From Antilocapra americana (lineage: Eukaryota > Chordata > Mammalia > Artiodactyla > Antilocapridae): a stretch of DNA of 64,000 bases. The notes beneath the pieces were generated by a model. The model was not told the DNA's origin. It was given only the letters and a program-made list of their open reading frames with translations, and did not search any database. The stretch's first letter is position 1, and every line of letters begins with the position of its first letter. A program made the position numbers and the translations under genes. Location of the stretch: positions 623,526 through 687,525 of the forward strand of contig ML661382.1 of assembly GCA_007570785.1 (NCBI GenBank), in the 5' to 3' direction. Below are positions 22,826 to 32,748 of the stretch, in pieces.

Positions 22826-23388
22826 ATTTTTTTTTTCTTCTTTTTTTTTTTTTAATTGTGTTGGTTTTGCCATACAATGACATGAAACCGCCATGGGTTT
22901 ACATATGCTCCCCCTCCAGAACCCCCCTCCCTCCTCCCTCCTGACTCCCTCCCCCCGGGGAAATCTCGATGCACCAGCCCCGAGCATCAACCCTGGGCTG
23001 GTGATTGATTTCACATATGATAATTAACGTTTCAATGCCATTCTCCCGTATCATCCCACCCTTGCCCTCTTCCCCAGAGTCCACGAGTCTGTTCTATACA
23101 TCTGTGTTCCTTTTGCTGTCTCACATGGAGGGTTCTCGTTACCATCTTTCTAAATTCCATATATATGCGTTAGTATACTGTATTGTTTTTCCTTCTGGCT
23201 TACTTCACTCTGGATAATAGGCTCCAGTTCCGCCCACCTGAGTAGAACTGATTCAAATGAATTTTTCTTTAATGCTGAGTAATATTCCATTGTGTATATG
23301 TACCACAGCTTTCTTATCCATTCAGTTGATGGGCATCTAGGTTGCTTCCATGTCCTGGCTATTGTAAACAATGCGGTGATGAACATTT
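22826..23388 (-). mobile_element. Young artiodactyl L1, 5'-truncated, antisense
   Basis: A T-run at the left (22826-22853) is the poly(A) tail of a minus-strand L1. The 3' UTR follows, with the family's pyrimidine-rich tract on this strand (cccccctccctcctccctcc), then the ORF2 C-terminus at 23150-23386. It is inserted within the older L1. Confidence 0.93.
23150..23386 (-). pseudogene. L1 ORF2 C-terminal remnant
   Basis: The 78-codon open frame encodes the last part of L1 ORF2p, downstream of the reverse transcriptase. It has ALFTIARTWKQPRCPSTEWI, the family-typical WYIYTMEYYSALKKN stretch and a terminal THIYGI before the stop. Neither endonuclease nor reverse transcriptase is present. Its ATG is an internal methionine at the truncation point, so no protein of its own is expected. 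The sequence is close to intact, suggesting a young insertion, but it is only a fragment of a roughly 1,270-residue protein. Confidence 0.9.
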
Positions 23389-23445
23389 AAAAGGATGAAT
23401 TTTATGATATGTGAATTATACTTCAGTTATTATTGTTTTTTAAAA

Positions 23446-23596
23446 TGCATTTGAGAAGTTCTACAAACTGTAAAGCGCCACACAAGGATACAGGGAAGTT
23501 GGAACTCTCACAGATTGTGGTGGAAGTGTAAAATGATGCTGCCATTATGGAGAAGAGTTTGGCAGACCCCCAAAAAGTCTGGAGCAGGAGCAGGAG
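23446..23596 (+). repeat. Second copy of an L1 segment (about 80 bp)
   Basis: 23497-23576 closely repeats 21939-22018. Both read ggaactctca.agattgtgg, then tggaagtgtaaaa, ccattatgga.aagagtttgg and ccccaaaaagt, with only a handful of differences. The shared details suggest duplication of the L1 copy's own sequence rather than an independent L1. Confidence 0.6.
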
Positions 23597-24459
23597 CCCT
23601 AGGTATTGCATGGAATCCAAAATGCTCATCAGCCTAATTCCTGAGGCCCATCTCAGCCTTCACAACAGCGTTTCTCCAGAATGAGTTAGCACTGTAGCCA
23701 GCCCTGGGCCTCAGGAGCCTAACTGGGGTTTCTGCGTGGCCCTATTCTTCCGGAAGAGGATGCAGCACATGGCTCCTAGGTCTGCTAAGCCTTCTAGGAA
23801 GGGAGCACAGGGATCATGTACAGATAATCTGCCTGGAAATCCAGCACACACAGGGAGGCCAGTGTCGTTCAGTCGGAATCAGAGGACTCAGGCCAAAATT
23901 CCAGGAGCAAGGTGACCCTGAGCAGCAACCACACATACACTCCACTGATTTCTTTCATCAGACTGAGCTAGACTGTGCCTTGGAATTCCAAGGAGAGAAT
24001 CTTCCACTTATTCTGTGGTTCTGCAATAGCAACCAAGGAGGGCAGAATCCTTATACCCCCAAGCACAGCCCTGCTGGAGATGGATTCTGTGTTTCCCAGA
24101 GGAGACCCACTGCAGTGACTGGCCAGGGGCCACAGGAACTGGACCTGGTTTCAGACTGCTTCCAGGCCACAGGTCACCTGTGCCCACCAGATTCCTGGGC
24201 CATGCCCCTGAATCTCCAGGTTGATACTCCCGTTCTCTGTATGAACAGTTGTTGTGACTGCATCCAGAATCCGATATACATTTCAAATTGCCCCAAGGCA
24301 ATTTGGCCATAGTCTTCTGAGCTCTAGACTGGGCTAGCCTGAGTAGTTGGTACCCAGTGTCCAAAAGGTGGCCTGGGCTTCAGAGCATTCCTACATTAAG
24401 ATCATCTCCTGAGCTATATGAGTCTATGGGAACAGACTCAGCCTGTCTCTCTGACCTCA
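23597..24459. other. Single-copy stretch
   Basis: No repeat recognised. Opposite-strand frames of 110 and 118 codons overlap at 23980-24364 and neither shows a domain. Confidence 0.45.
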
Positions 24460-24870
24460 CCCCCCACCATTCCCACCTTCCTTCATTCCACTCAGGCCAT
24501 GTTGGCCCCCGGGGTCCTGCAATCCAAGCATGGTCCTAGTTCAGGGCTTTTGCAAGCTTTCCTCTCTGGCTGGAATGCTTCTTGCCTTAGTCACATCTCA
24601 CTCACTTCACTTAGTTCTTTTCTCAGATATAGCCTCACAGAAGTCTCCTCGGACCACCCTTTATAAAATAACACCCCTGTCACATCGTATCCCCATATTT
24701 TCCTTTTTTATATGCCTTTCGTCTGTAGTCCCCTCCAGAAGGGAAGCCAGAATAGAGGCTCCATAAAATTGGACAAGGTGGTCTTGTGGACCAAAAATTG
24801 GTCTTGTATCAGCATCTGAGAGTCCATGGCACCTCACTGACTATACATCTCTGTTGAATGATTGAATGAA
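24460..24870 (+). mobile_element. L2 LINE 3' end
   Basis: Ordered landmarks include ctctctggctggaatgcttc, atagcctcacagaagtctcc, ctccagaagggaagccagaa and the terminal gttgaatgattgaatgaa. Confidence 0.75.
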
Positions 24871-24971
24871 CAGATAATAAATAAATGAATATTTTATCCC
24901 TTTTGAGCCTCCTGGCAGCCTTATGAGAAAGGCAGATTATGAACTTTGTCTCAGCTCTGAGAAGTTTATTC
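24871..24971 (-). mobile_element. Possible MIR fragment
   Basis: The order cctggcagccttatgagaaa and ggcagattatgaactttg weakly resembles the reverse complement of the MIR 3' half. Confidence 0.3.
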
Positions 24972-25125
24972 ACAAGGGCAATGGTTGGATGGCATCACTG
25001 ATTCAATGGACATGAGTTTGAGTAAACTCTGGGAGTTGGTGATGGACAGGGAGGCCTGGCATCCTGCAGTCCATGGAGTTACAAGGAGTCAGACACAGCT
25101 GAGCAACTGAACTGAACTGACTGAA
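24972..25125 (+). mobile_element. BovB LINE, terminal ~150 bp
   Basis: Contains ggttggatggcatcactgat, ggacatgagtttgagtaaac, and a terminus gagcaactgaactgaactga. No coding capacity remains. Confidence 0.94.
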
Positions 25126-26139
25126 GGATCTTGGTAATATTTTATAAATAAATAACCACTGTGAATATATGGGGGAAAGTCAATATTTTAAAGAATGTTA
25201 TTGGAACAGATAAAAATGTTATATTCAATATGAGGAAAAACAATTTTGCAAATTCTATAAGGTTCTATTATCTATAAAAGCAAAAAAAAATAAATAAATT
25301 CTTTGTCTGTGTTCACAGATAGTCAGGGGTGTAAAAGGAACTTGTTGGGGGGGCTGGTCTAAAGGCTCTCTTTACAACTCTAGGGCCCTCCCTTTGCCCA
25401 TGTGAAATCCTCTGTGTGGAGACCTGGAGGGTTTATGGAAGCTCAGGACAGCCTAGTGTGCCCAGCCTTCAGGGGGAGCAGGTCTGGAGAACTGGGCTGA
25501 TGAAACACTCAATGAGAGGAGCTCAGAGTCTCTTAGCACTGGCCCTGAGTGTGCCTTCCATCCCAGCAAAGCCCTGCCAGAGACTGCTCCAGATATACCT
25601 GGGGCCATGTTCTACCTTGCTGCTACTGGCAGAGGTCAGAGTCTTCAGAAATGCCTGGGCACAAAGCTACAGGGCCTATGTCCCAGGCCCAGCCTCACCA
25701 GTTCCTAACACCATGACAATAGGACAAAGATACCTGTCCCACTACCTCAGAAAGGGGAGGAAATACAGATGCACAGCCCTTTGGAAATGGCCACACGCAC
25801 ACATGGGATCCTGCCTGCCTTTGGAGAGTAGGGGAAAAGCACAAGGCTGGGAGTTTGGAGATTCTTGTTGGAATTTCACTTCTCATTATTTAGGGGCTCT
25901 GGATGAACAAGGTTCCTCTGAGTCCACATATTCTCAACCATTAGATGGAACTAATAAACCCAGCCTCAGAGATGCTGTGAGGATTTCAGAGGCTGAAATT
26001 TCAGGGAGAATGACTTCAGCGTTGTCAGCTGCAGGTCAGTGTGACTTGTTAGAGTGTGAAACATGTGCAGTCAACAAAGCCTAGGAAATTGCATCAGTGA
26101 TGAGAGAAGAAGGAAACCTACCAATCAAGAGCAAGGACA
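25126..26139. other. Single-copy stretch containing a 222-codon open frame
   Basis: The plus frame 25416-26084 is the longest ATG-initiated frame outside a recognised repeat. I do not recognise the product. It has no signal peptide, no clear transmembrane or catalytic motif and no visible promoter, Kozak or poly(A) context. It stops shortly before a MIR. In 64 kb of moderately GC-rich sequence such a frame may arise by chance, so it is not called as a gene. Confidence 0.4.
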
Positions 26140-26320
26140 CCGACTCTCTGTGCCTCAGTTTTCTCATCTGTAAAGTGGGGATAATAATAGGGCCTTTGGG
26201 TAGGACTGTCATAAAATATAATCTATTGGCATATGAAGTGCTCAGAATCCTGCCTGGCTCATGGAAAGCTCTTAGGAAACATCAATTGTTACTGTTGTTG
26301 TTGTTATTATTATGAGTGTC
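26140..26320 (+). mobile_element. MIR SINE
   Basis: Contains tgcctcagttttctcatctg, gtggggataataatagggc and cctgcctggctcatggaaag. It ends in a GTT/ATT-rich tail. Confidence 0.85.
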
Positions 26321-27274
26321 ATGTATCACTATTATATTCTATAAATAATGAAATATCAACCGTGAGATGTTGACACACTTGCCTCCACTTGGGCAATGTT
26401 GATTATCGATTCCACCTCTACTCTCCATCCCAGGATCCCTGCCAAGAGTGAATGGCTCAGTTGTCATTTCAGCTCCTTCCCCCAACATGTATCTCAGGAA
26501 AAATCTGGGTTCAGTTCTTATACATAAGAAGTATTTAAGGGGAAAATACTACAGTGCCTTTCCCTGACAAGGCAAGTTTGCTGACTTACATCTCTCTGTG
26601 AGTCAGTAAGGATGTAGGAAGCTGTGAAATTATTGGTTTAATAAAAATTAACTACCCATGAGGTATCCAACCTAGAAATTCCAGTGGTCCCTGGAAGAGG
26701 GACAAATGTCTGCACCCACAGGTTGCTTTTAACTGCAAGAGAGAGGCAAATGTTTTTTGTGCAAGGGGCTGTGCCAGGGCCAGGGTTGCAGATATAAGGA
26801 GGCCGACTGCAGTTCAGTATTTTTTAAAAAACCACTCTGTACCCAAAGAGCTGCCTGAAAATGAAATAGCCTGACTCAGGAGGAAGGGGGTTCCTTGTCA
26901 CTGCATGTAATCTCCTCTGCTGCAGAGGAGATTAACTCACTAGGTAAAGGTTTGAGTTATATTACTTTTAAGATCTCATCAACTCTAAGGTTCCATGACT
27001 TTCTAAGTGTATGAATTGCCTAGGAGCAGCAAAGGAAACCAGGAGGCCTGTATCTCAGATCAAGACCTTATGCATAGAAAAAACAAAAGTGCTCAACAAT
27101 TACCATTGTACCAGCCAGGAGCGCATGGAGCTCTCTTTCCTTCCCCCTCCAATTGTGAGACCACATCTCTTTGCCACAGGAAGTCAACTGCAAACAATAT
27201 TCCACCAGCGAATTTGATACAGATGCGGAGATCACAGAAAGCCAGGGTTATGCTGCTCAGCTCTGCTTGTCACA
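26321..27274. other. Single-copy stretch
   Basis: Nothing recognised apart from a short perfect self-complementary motif at about 26911-26930 (ctcctctgctgcagaggag). Overlapping plus frames at 27007-27407 continue into the following L2. Confidence 0.45.
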
Positions 27275-27405
27275 GCTTCATTCATTCGACAAATGTTTAC
27301 TGAGCCCCTACTTTCTGCCAGGCACTGTGCTGAGTGCTGGTGATTCTGAGTCAAGTAAGTATGATCCCTGTCCTCAGGGAACCCACAGTATGGTTGAGCA
27401 TTCAT
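27275..27405 (-). mobile_element. L2 3' end, antisense
   Basis: The plus strand gives cattcattcgacaaatgttt, ctgccaggcactgtgctgag, and atccctgtcctcagggaacc: the reverse complement of the L2 terminus. Confidence 0.8.
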
Positions 27406-27424
27406 AGAAGACAACGAGTGAGAA

Positions 27425-27650
27425 ATAACACACACACACTATTATGTATAAAATGGATAATTAATGTACTGTATAGCACAGGAAATTCTGCTCAATATTC
27501 TCTAATATCCTATATGGGAAACAAATCTGAAAAAGAATGGATATATTGATGTGTATATGTTTAAGTTGAATCATTTTGCTGCACACCTGAAACTAACACA
27601 GCATTGTAAATCAACTATACTCCAATATAAAATAAAAATTAAATTAGAAA
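27425..27650 (+). mobile_element. Artiodactyl L1 3' terminus
   Basis: Contains taaaatggataattaatgta, gaatcattttgctgcacac, ctgaaactaacacagcattg, and tatactccaatataaaataa. Only the last 0.2 kb is present. Confidence 0.82.
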
Positions 27651-27885
27651 TTTTAAAAATTAATGAAATATAAAATTTCACATATAATATAATTAGTAAA
27701 TAAAGACAACAACAACAACAACAAAAAAAAAACACCCAAAGAAGTCAGGGAGGTACATCACATAGGATAGTGGAGGCAGATAAAAGATGCAGTGAGGAGA
27801 GGTCTAAACTAGGCTGGAAAGAATCCCCTGGAAGAGATGGCAAGGGCTGAGTTTCAGAGATCATGTAAGAGTTAGCAAGATCTGT
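27651..27885. other. A-rich tract with (AAC)n, then unassigned sequence
   Basis: An (AAC)n run followed by an A-run lies at about 27706-27732 and probably derives from the tail of the preceding L1. 27733-27885 may already belong to an antisense L2 remnant. Confidence 0.6.
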
Positions 27886-28016
27886 AGAATTTTCTGCAAT
27901 AAAAGCAATGTTCTATATTCTACCAATATAGTAACCACTGGCCACATGTGACCATGGAGCACTTGTGTGTAAGGATGTAGTGTGACTAAGGCACTGAATT
28001 TTTAATTGCATTAATA
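27886..28016 (+). mobile_element. MER58-like hAT-Charlie DNA transposon fragment
   Basis: The order gaattttctgcaata, gcaatgttctatattctac, gtaaccactggccacatgtg, gagcacttgtgtgtaagg and gcactgaatttttaattgca matches one half of MER58. It is a non-autonomous fossil element. Confidence 0.7.
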
Positions 28017-28444
28017 CTAAAACATGGCTGGATTGGATAGATAGGCAGATGGTGGGGGAAGGTAGTGGATGCCATGATACAGAATTTCAAGGGGATGAGA
28101 TTGAGGACAAGGCCACTCAGAACAGGAGAACAGAGGCGGAGCTCTGAAGAAGGCCGACCTTTAAAGGGTGAGCCGAGAGAATCAGAGAACCAAAAAGAAA
28201 TCTAGAAGCTTAGTGTCACTGAGATAGGGGAGAGAGGGTTTCCAGAGAGTAGTCAAGGGTGTCAAATGCTTTAAGCACTAAAAAGGTGATGGTGAATCTG
28301 GCAGTTAGGCGACTTAAGGGTATGGGGTGAGGAGAGCAGCTTGAATGGCGTGTTGGGGGGTTTTCACACCCACCTGGATTTGGCAGCTCAGACCTGTTGC
28401 TCCCTGAGATACCTTACTTCCTGGAGACTCAGGGCCCTGTGCGA
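28017..28444 (-). mobile_element. L2 remnant, antisense, then unassigned sequence
   Basis: At about 28120-28330, gagagagggtttccagagag followed by agggtgtcaaatgcttt fits the reverse complement of distal L2. 28331-28444 is unassigned. Confidence 0.55.
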
Positions 28445-28728
28445 TTTTTGTCTATTTTTGGTTGTGCTGAGTCTTCATTGCTGTTAGCGGGGCTTTCTCT
28501 AGTTGTGGCAAATGGGGGCTGCTCTCTTATTAATAGTCTCGGTGCACAGACTACTCATTGTGGTGGCTTCTCATTGCCGAGCGTGGGTTCTGGGCACGCA
28601 TTGTGGTAGTTGTGGTGATGGGTTTAGTTGCCCTGAGGCATGTGGAATCTTCCTGGATCAGGGATGGAACCCAAGTCTCCTACATTGGCAGGCGGATTCG
28701 TAACCCCTGGACCACCAGGAAAGTCCCA
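28445..28728 (-). mobile_element. Long CHR-type SINE, antisense
   Basis: The plus strand runs tggttgtgctgagtcttcat, gggctttctctagttgtgg, gtggcttctcattgccga, catgtggaatcttcctggat, to a head ccctggaccaccaggaaagt. Frames here are CHR shadows. Confidence 0.92.
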
Positions 28729-28780
28729 AGCCCCATGTGTTGAAAACATTTTGGAGTTGCAAATGACTTTGATGATTTGT

Positions 28781-29093
28781 GTGCTGTGCTTAGTCAGTCA
28801 GTCATCTCGGACTCTTTGTGACCCATGGACTGTAGCCCGACAGGCTCTTTTGTCTATGGGGATTCTCCAGGCAAGAATACTGGAGTGAGTTGCCATGTTC
28901 TCCTTCCCAACCCAGGAATCGAACCCAGGTCTCCTGCATTGCAGGAGTATTCTTTATCGTCTGAGCCACCAGGGAAGCCCAAGAATACTGGAGTGGGTAG
29001 TTTATCCCTTCTCCAGAGGATCTTCACGACTCAGGAACTGAACCAGGGTCTCTTGCACTGAAGGTGGATTCTTAACCAGCTGAGTTACCTAAG
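28781..29093 (-). mobile_element. Dimeric tA SINE, antisense
   Basis: A full antisense Bov-tA joins a shorter tA unit at gggaagcccaagaatactgg, the same junction in reverse complement as at 18964. The short unit ends near 29093 with ttaaccagctgagttacct. Confidence 0.92.
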
Positions 29094-29642
29094 AAAAGTT
29101 ATATATTCCCTCTCCAGAAAAATCCACCAAAATGAAGTGTTGATTTCATTTTAGGCACCTCTAAAAGCTTGTCGATAAACTCCCTAGTTTTTAGAAGTCT
29201 AAATTATTTAGTTCTCATTTGCTGAGTTCTCGCTGCAGCTCTCTGAATTGTAGCCAGGAATGTAAAAGGGGATAGAAACCTACAACTCCATCCCTGAGGC
29301 CCCCTTGCCTCAGTGCAAGTCTGCTTCATTCACAGTTCTGAGCTTTATTGTCCTGCGGCCTGTCAATCCATTACACAATTAGCATCTCTAAAGCCACCTC
29401 AGCAGCCTCTGCCTGGAGATGTGTAACTAGTGTTTCCCAGGGTGCTCAGCTTGGATACAAAGAAATCACAAAAGCAGTTACAAAACTGGGAGGGCTGTTT
29501 GCCACACCCCTCCCCTGACGCCTGTGGGGCTAATTGTGGACCCTGTTCCCAGCATTTGCAGGCTTATGGCCCAGCACCAGAATGCCACTTTCTCTTTCCA
29601 TCCAAAGTCTTGACTCACAGACCCGTTATGGACCACTCTCTA
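29094..29642. other. Single-copy stretch
   Basis: No repeat or gene recognised. A plus frame at 29430-29834 crosses the T-run of the following L1 and is not considered real. Confidence 0.45.
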
Positions 29643-29862
29643 ATTTTTTTTTTTTTTTTTTTTTTACATTATCGTGTTGGTTTTGCCATACATCGACATG
29701 AATCTGCCATGGGTATACACGTGTTCCCCTTCCAGAACCCCCCTCCCACCTCCCTCCCGATTCCATCTCACTGGGTCATCCCGGTGCACCAGCCCTGGAG
29801 CACCCTGTATCAAGCATCAAACCTGGGCTGGTGATTGATTTCACATATGATAATTTACTTAG
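29643..29862 (-). mobile_element. Young artiodactyl L1 3' end, antisense
   Basis: A T-run (the poly(A) of a minus-strand copy) is followed by gtgttggttttgccatacat, ccagaacccccctcccacct and a breakpoint near cacatatgataattta. The 22826-23388 copy matches closely but extends further, so this one is 5'-truncated. Confidence 0.92.
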
Positions 29863-29868
29863 AAATAG

Positions 29869-30075
29869 GGCTTCCCTGGTGACTCAGATGATAAAGAGTC
29901 TGCCTGCAATGCAGGGGACCTGGGTTCAATCCCTGGGTCAGAAGATCCCCTGGGGAAGGGAGTGGCTACCCACTCCAGTATTCTTGCCTGGAGAATCCCA
30001 TGGACAGAGGAGCCTAGCCGGCTACAGTCCATAGGGTCACGAAGAGTCAGATACGACTGAGCAACTAACACAGGA
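29869..30075 (+). mobile_element. Bov-tA SINE
   Basis: A complete, well-conserved unit from agggcttccctggtgactca through gggttcaatccctgggtc to cagatacgactgagcaacta. It lies immediately after the L1 fragment. Confidence 0.96.
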
Positions 30076-31707
30076 ATAAAATAGTTGAATTAGCTGATGT
30101 TCCACAGCCTTGTCCCAGTTTGCAACTCAGATATAGTTTGGGCCTTTAACCTGAAGAAAGAATTTGAAATTAAGCAATTTTTCAGGAGATGAAAGAGAGA
30201 ACAGGTGGATAGATGGAAGCGAAAGAAAGAAGGAGGGACAAATCAGCTTGTCTCTTTATTTTGGGCTCTTTTTTCTTTTATCTTGGGCTTTTTAATCCGT
30301 CTTAGTTGTAAAGACTTTACAGAGGAAGATAAATCAGTTGCCAAAATCCACTACTACTACAATAATTATAACAATAATGGCCTTAAATATTCAATGCTCT
30401 CTGGATAGATGATTGTGTTCTGGCCAAGCTAAAGCGAATGGTGATTCCTGCCCACAAGCTTGTGCTTGGCTACTGTTACTGAAAGCTTGGAAAGTCAGCA
30501 AGCCTTCCCACAAACCCACTCGCAAGAAATTGACACATTAATTCCAGAATGCTCTCTGTTACCACTTCCAGTGCATCGATCCAGAATGGGGCTCCCCAGA
30601 CTGGCGCTGCTGGTTTTCAGTGCCACGGCAAGTGTGATACGGCCCTTTAGATTTCACAGACACCCTCTCCAAGTACAAACACACACTCACATACACGCAG
30701 ACACACATGCACGCCCACTCTCTCTGCTGCCTGCGTGGTGCCTGCAGTCAGAAGCCGTGTGGGAAATGTGCCATCACACCTCGCTTTCCGAGGCAGCGAA
30801 ATCTTTCTTGGTTTGGGAACTGCAACAGTTTGCACGTTAAGAGGGTACAGGAGGTTTCCAAGCATGCCGTGTGGAGTTTGGTGTTCTGGCACAGCTCACC
30901 TAGCTCCTATTTTGCCAGATCCTTCCTGGAAGCCCCCGCACAGCCTGGGGAAGGCCCTCAACAGAGCATAACATAAGTCTGTGGTTCTTGCTAGTTTTCT
31001 CAAAGATAGTACATAGGTTTGTTCAATTTTTGACAGTTTGCACACATTACTTATAATTCTTAGCCCGTTTGCTTCTCCCAGAGGTACTGGGAGGGATCCC
31101 AGCAGGAATTATTGACCTTATTTTACAGGAGAGGAAAAGGAAGGGCAAAGATGTCAAATGATTCCCTAAATATAAAGCGCTTTCTTCATCAAAAGAGGTA
31201 TTTATTTGGAATCTTTTAAGGAAGTCCCGTCCCAGGAGATGAGCTGGGGAGATGGACACCAAGAATGAGTGATGCCAGGTCAGACGGTCATAAGTGGTCA
31301 AGGTCAACGTGATAGTGTTAAACGAAGAATTATTCCAATATAATTGTAAAAAAAAAAAAAGAGTATATTAAAAAAGACTTTATTCAGGACTGTTTCACTA
31401 GGAGAGAAAGAGAGAGATTGAGCTCAACTACAAACACAGCAAAGTTTAGCTGACCAAGGAACAGAGTGAAGGGGTCAGTGGATGAGAAATTACCAAGAAG
31501 GTATTCAAGGGTAGGGGAATTCTTGCTAATCAAAGATGGGGGATAAAGCACGTGATCAGGTATCTAGGGTGGGGCATTCTCTCTAAACAGATTTACCAGG
31601 ATTCTCACTAAAACTGAGCTGTGTAGGGACAGACAGCCAAGGTCAAGACCTAATCAAAAAGAGAGCTCAGAGGAGTCTGTGTAAAGTTGACTCAAAGAGA
31701 CAGTCTT
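30076..31707. other. Largely single-copy block
   Basis: No young repeat recognised. A CA-rich low-complexity stretch lies at about 30675-30720 and an A-run near 31350-31362. 31110-31170 weakly resembles an antisense MIR. 31370-31690 is AG-rich and could be an old LTR, but this is not supportable. Overlapping frames at 30460-30976 show no recognisable domain. Confidence 0.4.
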
Positions 31708-31950
31708 TGTCATGCTACAAGTACATGCTCAGTTGTGTCCACCTCTGCGTCCCAGTGGACTGTAGCCCGCCAAGCTCCTCTGTCCATGGCACCGACGTTT
31801 TAGGCAAGAATACTGACTGGGTTGCCATATCCCAGTCCAGGAAATCTTCCCCACCGAGGATCGAACCCACGTCTCCTGCATCTCCTGCATCTCCTGCATC
31901 TCCTGCGTCTCCTGCATCTCCACTGCGTGCCATAGTGGCAAAGCTGAGAC
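31708..31950 (-). mobile_element. Bov-tA SINE with expanded 9-bp repeat, antisense
   Basis: The element reads from tail (cagttgtgtccacctctgcg) towards the head. Next to the B-box complement (gatcgaacccac) the sequence tctcctgca occurs five times in a row with one G variant, plus a partial unit (31872-31921). Other copies normally have one unit here. Confidence 0.9.
31872..31921. repeat. 9-bp minisatellite inside Bov-tA
   Basis: Five full tctcctgc[a/g] units and a partial sixth. On the minus strand it reads as an Asp-Ala-Gly repeat, a shadow frame only. Confidence 0.95.
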
Positions 31951-31964
31951 TAAACCCTGGTTCT

Positions 31965-32271
31965 AGGCTGGCAGTTCTCTGGCTCTGCTCTGCTCTGCTG
32001 TGCTAAGTCACTTCAGTCATGTCCGAGTTTTTGCAGTCCTATGGACTGTAGCCTGCCAAGTTCCTCTGTCCATGGGATTCTCCAGGCAAGAGTACTGGAG
32101 TGGATTGCCATTCTTTCTCCAGGGCATCTTCCTGACCCAGGAAAAGACTGAATTAAGTGCACCTTCTCACACACACTGCAGAACGATTTGCCTAGTATAT
32201 TGTGGATATAAGTCTGATTGTAGGAAACATTTTCATTTAATAAACCAGTTTTTCAAGGGAAAAAAAAAAAA
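31965..32271 (+). pseudogene. Processed retrocopy of an unknown RNA 3' end
   Basis: Seen: identical 13-bp repeats aaaccctggttct at 31952-31964 and 32272-32284. A canonical AATAAA stands at 32239-32244, followed about 16 nt later by an uninterrupted A-run that reaches the right-hand repeat. Between them are an antisense Bov-tA (31995-32147) and about 110 bp of non-repeat sequence. Known: these are the hallmarks of an L1-mobilised processed transcript. Inference: the source RNA had a 3' UTR or non-coding 3' end containing an antisense Bov-tA. The parent gene cannot be named and no coding part is visible, so only the 3' end was copied. Confidence 0.7.
31995..32147 (-). mobile_element. Bov-tA-family SINE, antisense, within the retrocopy
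   Basis: Contains gctaagtcacttcagtcatg, cctatggactgtagcctgcc and ctccaggcaagagtactgga. It is truncated at the tRNA-like head, ending near cctgacccaggaa. Confidence 0.92.
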
Positions 32272-32284
32272 AAACCCTGGTTCT

Positions 32285-32531
32285 GAGGTTGGGGCTTTCC
32301 CTTGAGTTCCCATTGTAATAACCATCATCCCAATCCATCCCTACATATATTAGTAACTTTCCAGCATGTCAAGTTACATACAGAATTCCAAATACAGCAT
32401 ATTCTTCTTCTTCTTGAATTAATGCTACGCCTAGGTTATGTTTTCTTTGTAAATTCTAAGTTTTTCCAACCCTAAGGATTAAGGAACTGTTCATTAGGAA
32501 TGAATTTTTATTGAAAGACAATGCTGATTGA
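32285..32531. other. Unassigned stretch
   Basis: No repeat or gene recognised. Confidence 0.4.
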
Positions 32532-32748
32532 TGGACTTCCCAGGTGGCTCAGTGAGTAAAGGATCTGCCTGCAATGCAGGAGATACAGGAGATGTGGGTT
32601 CGATCCCTGGGTTAGGAAGATCCCCTGGAGCAGGACACAGCAGCCCACTCCAGTATTCTCACCTGGAGAATCCCATGGACAGAGGAGCCTGGGGGGCTAT
32701 AGTCAGTCCATAGAGTTGCAAAGAGTCTGACATGGCTGAAGCAATTGA
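32532..32748 (+). mobile_element. Bov-tA SINE
   Basis: From ggacttcccaggtggctcag to gacatggctgaagcaattga. An AGGAGATAC/AGGAGATG two-unit duplication is visible next to the B box, the same position as the expansion at 31872. Near-identical tgattgat motifs flank the copy. Confidence 0.95.

Larger units (their letters stand above)
21125..23445 (+). mobile_element. Old L1 with three nested insertions
   Basis: Host pieces at 21125-21493, 21691-22067, 22407-22825 and 23389-23445 join into one distal L1 ORF2 and 3' UTR (cctacttcacaccatgtac, aaaaccacagtgagatacca, tcatagcagcattattcat, tagattagtggatgccaagg, ggatgaattttatgatatgt). Two SINEs and one younger L1 have split it. Its coding sequence is broken. 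Confidence 0.85.

Noticed and set aside
30460..30976. Overlapping 126-, 89- and 78-codon plus frames
   Set aside because: Several frames are open over the same bases, including a CA-rich stretch; none shows a domain or initiation context.
31872..31921. CRISPR-like array
   Set aside because: The repeat is a contiguous 9-bp minisatellite without spacers, inside a SINE of a mammalian genome.
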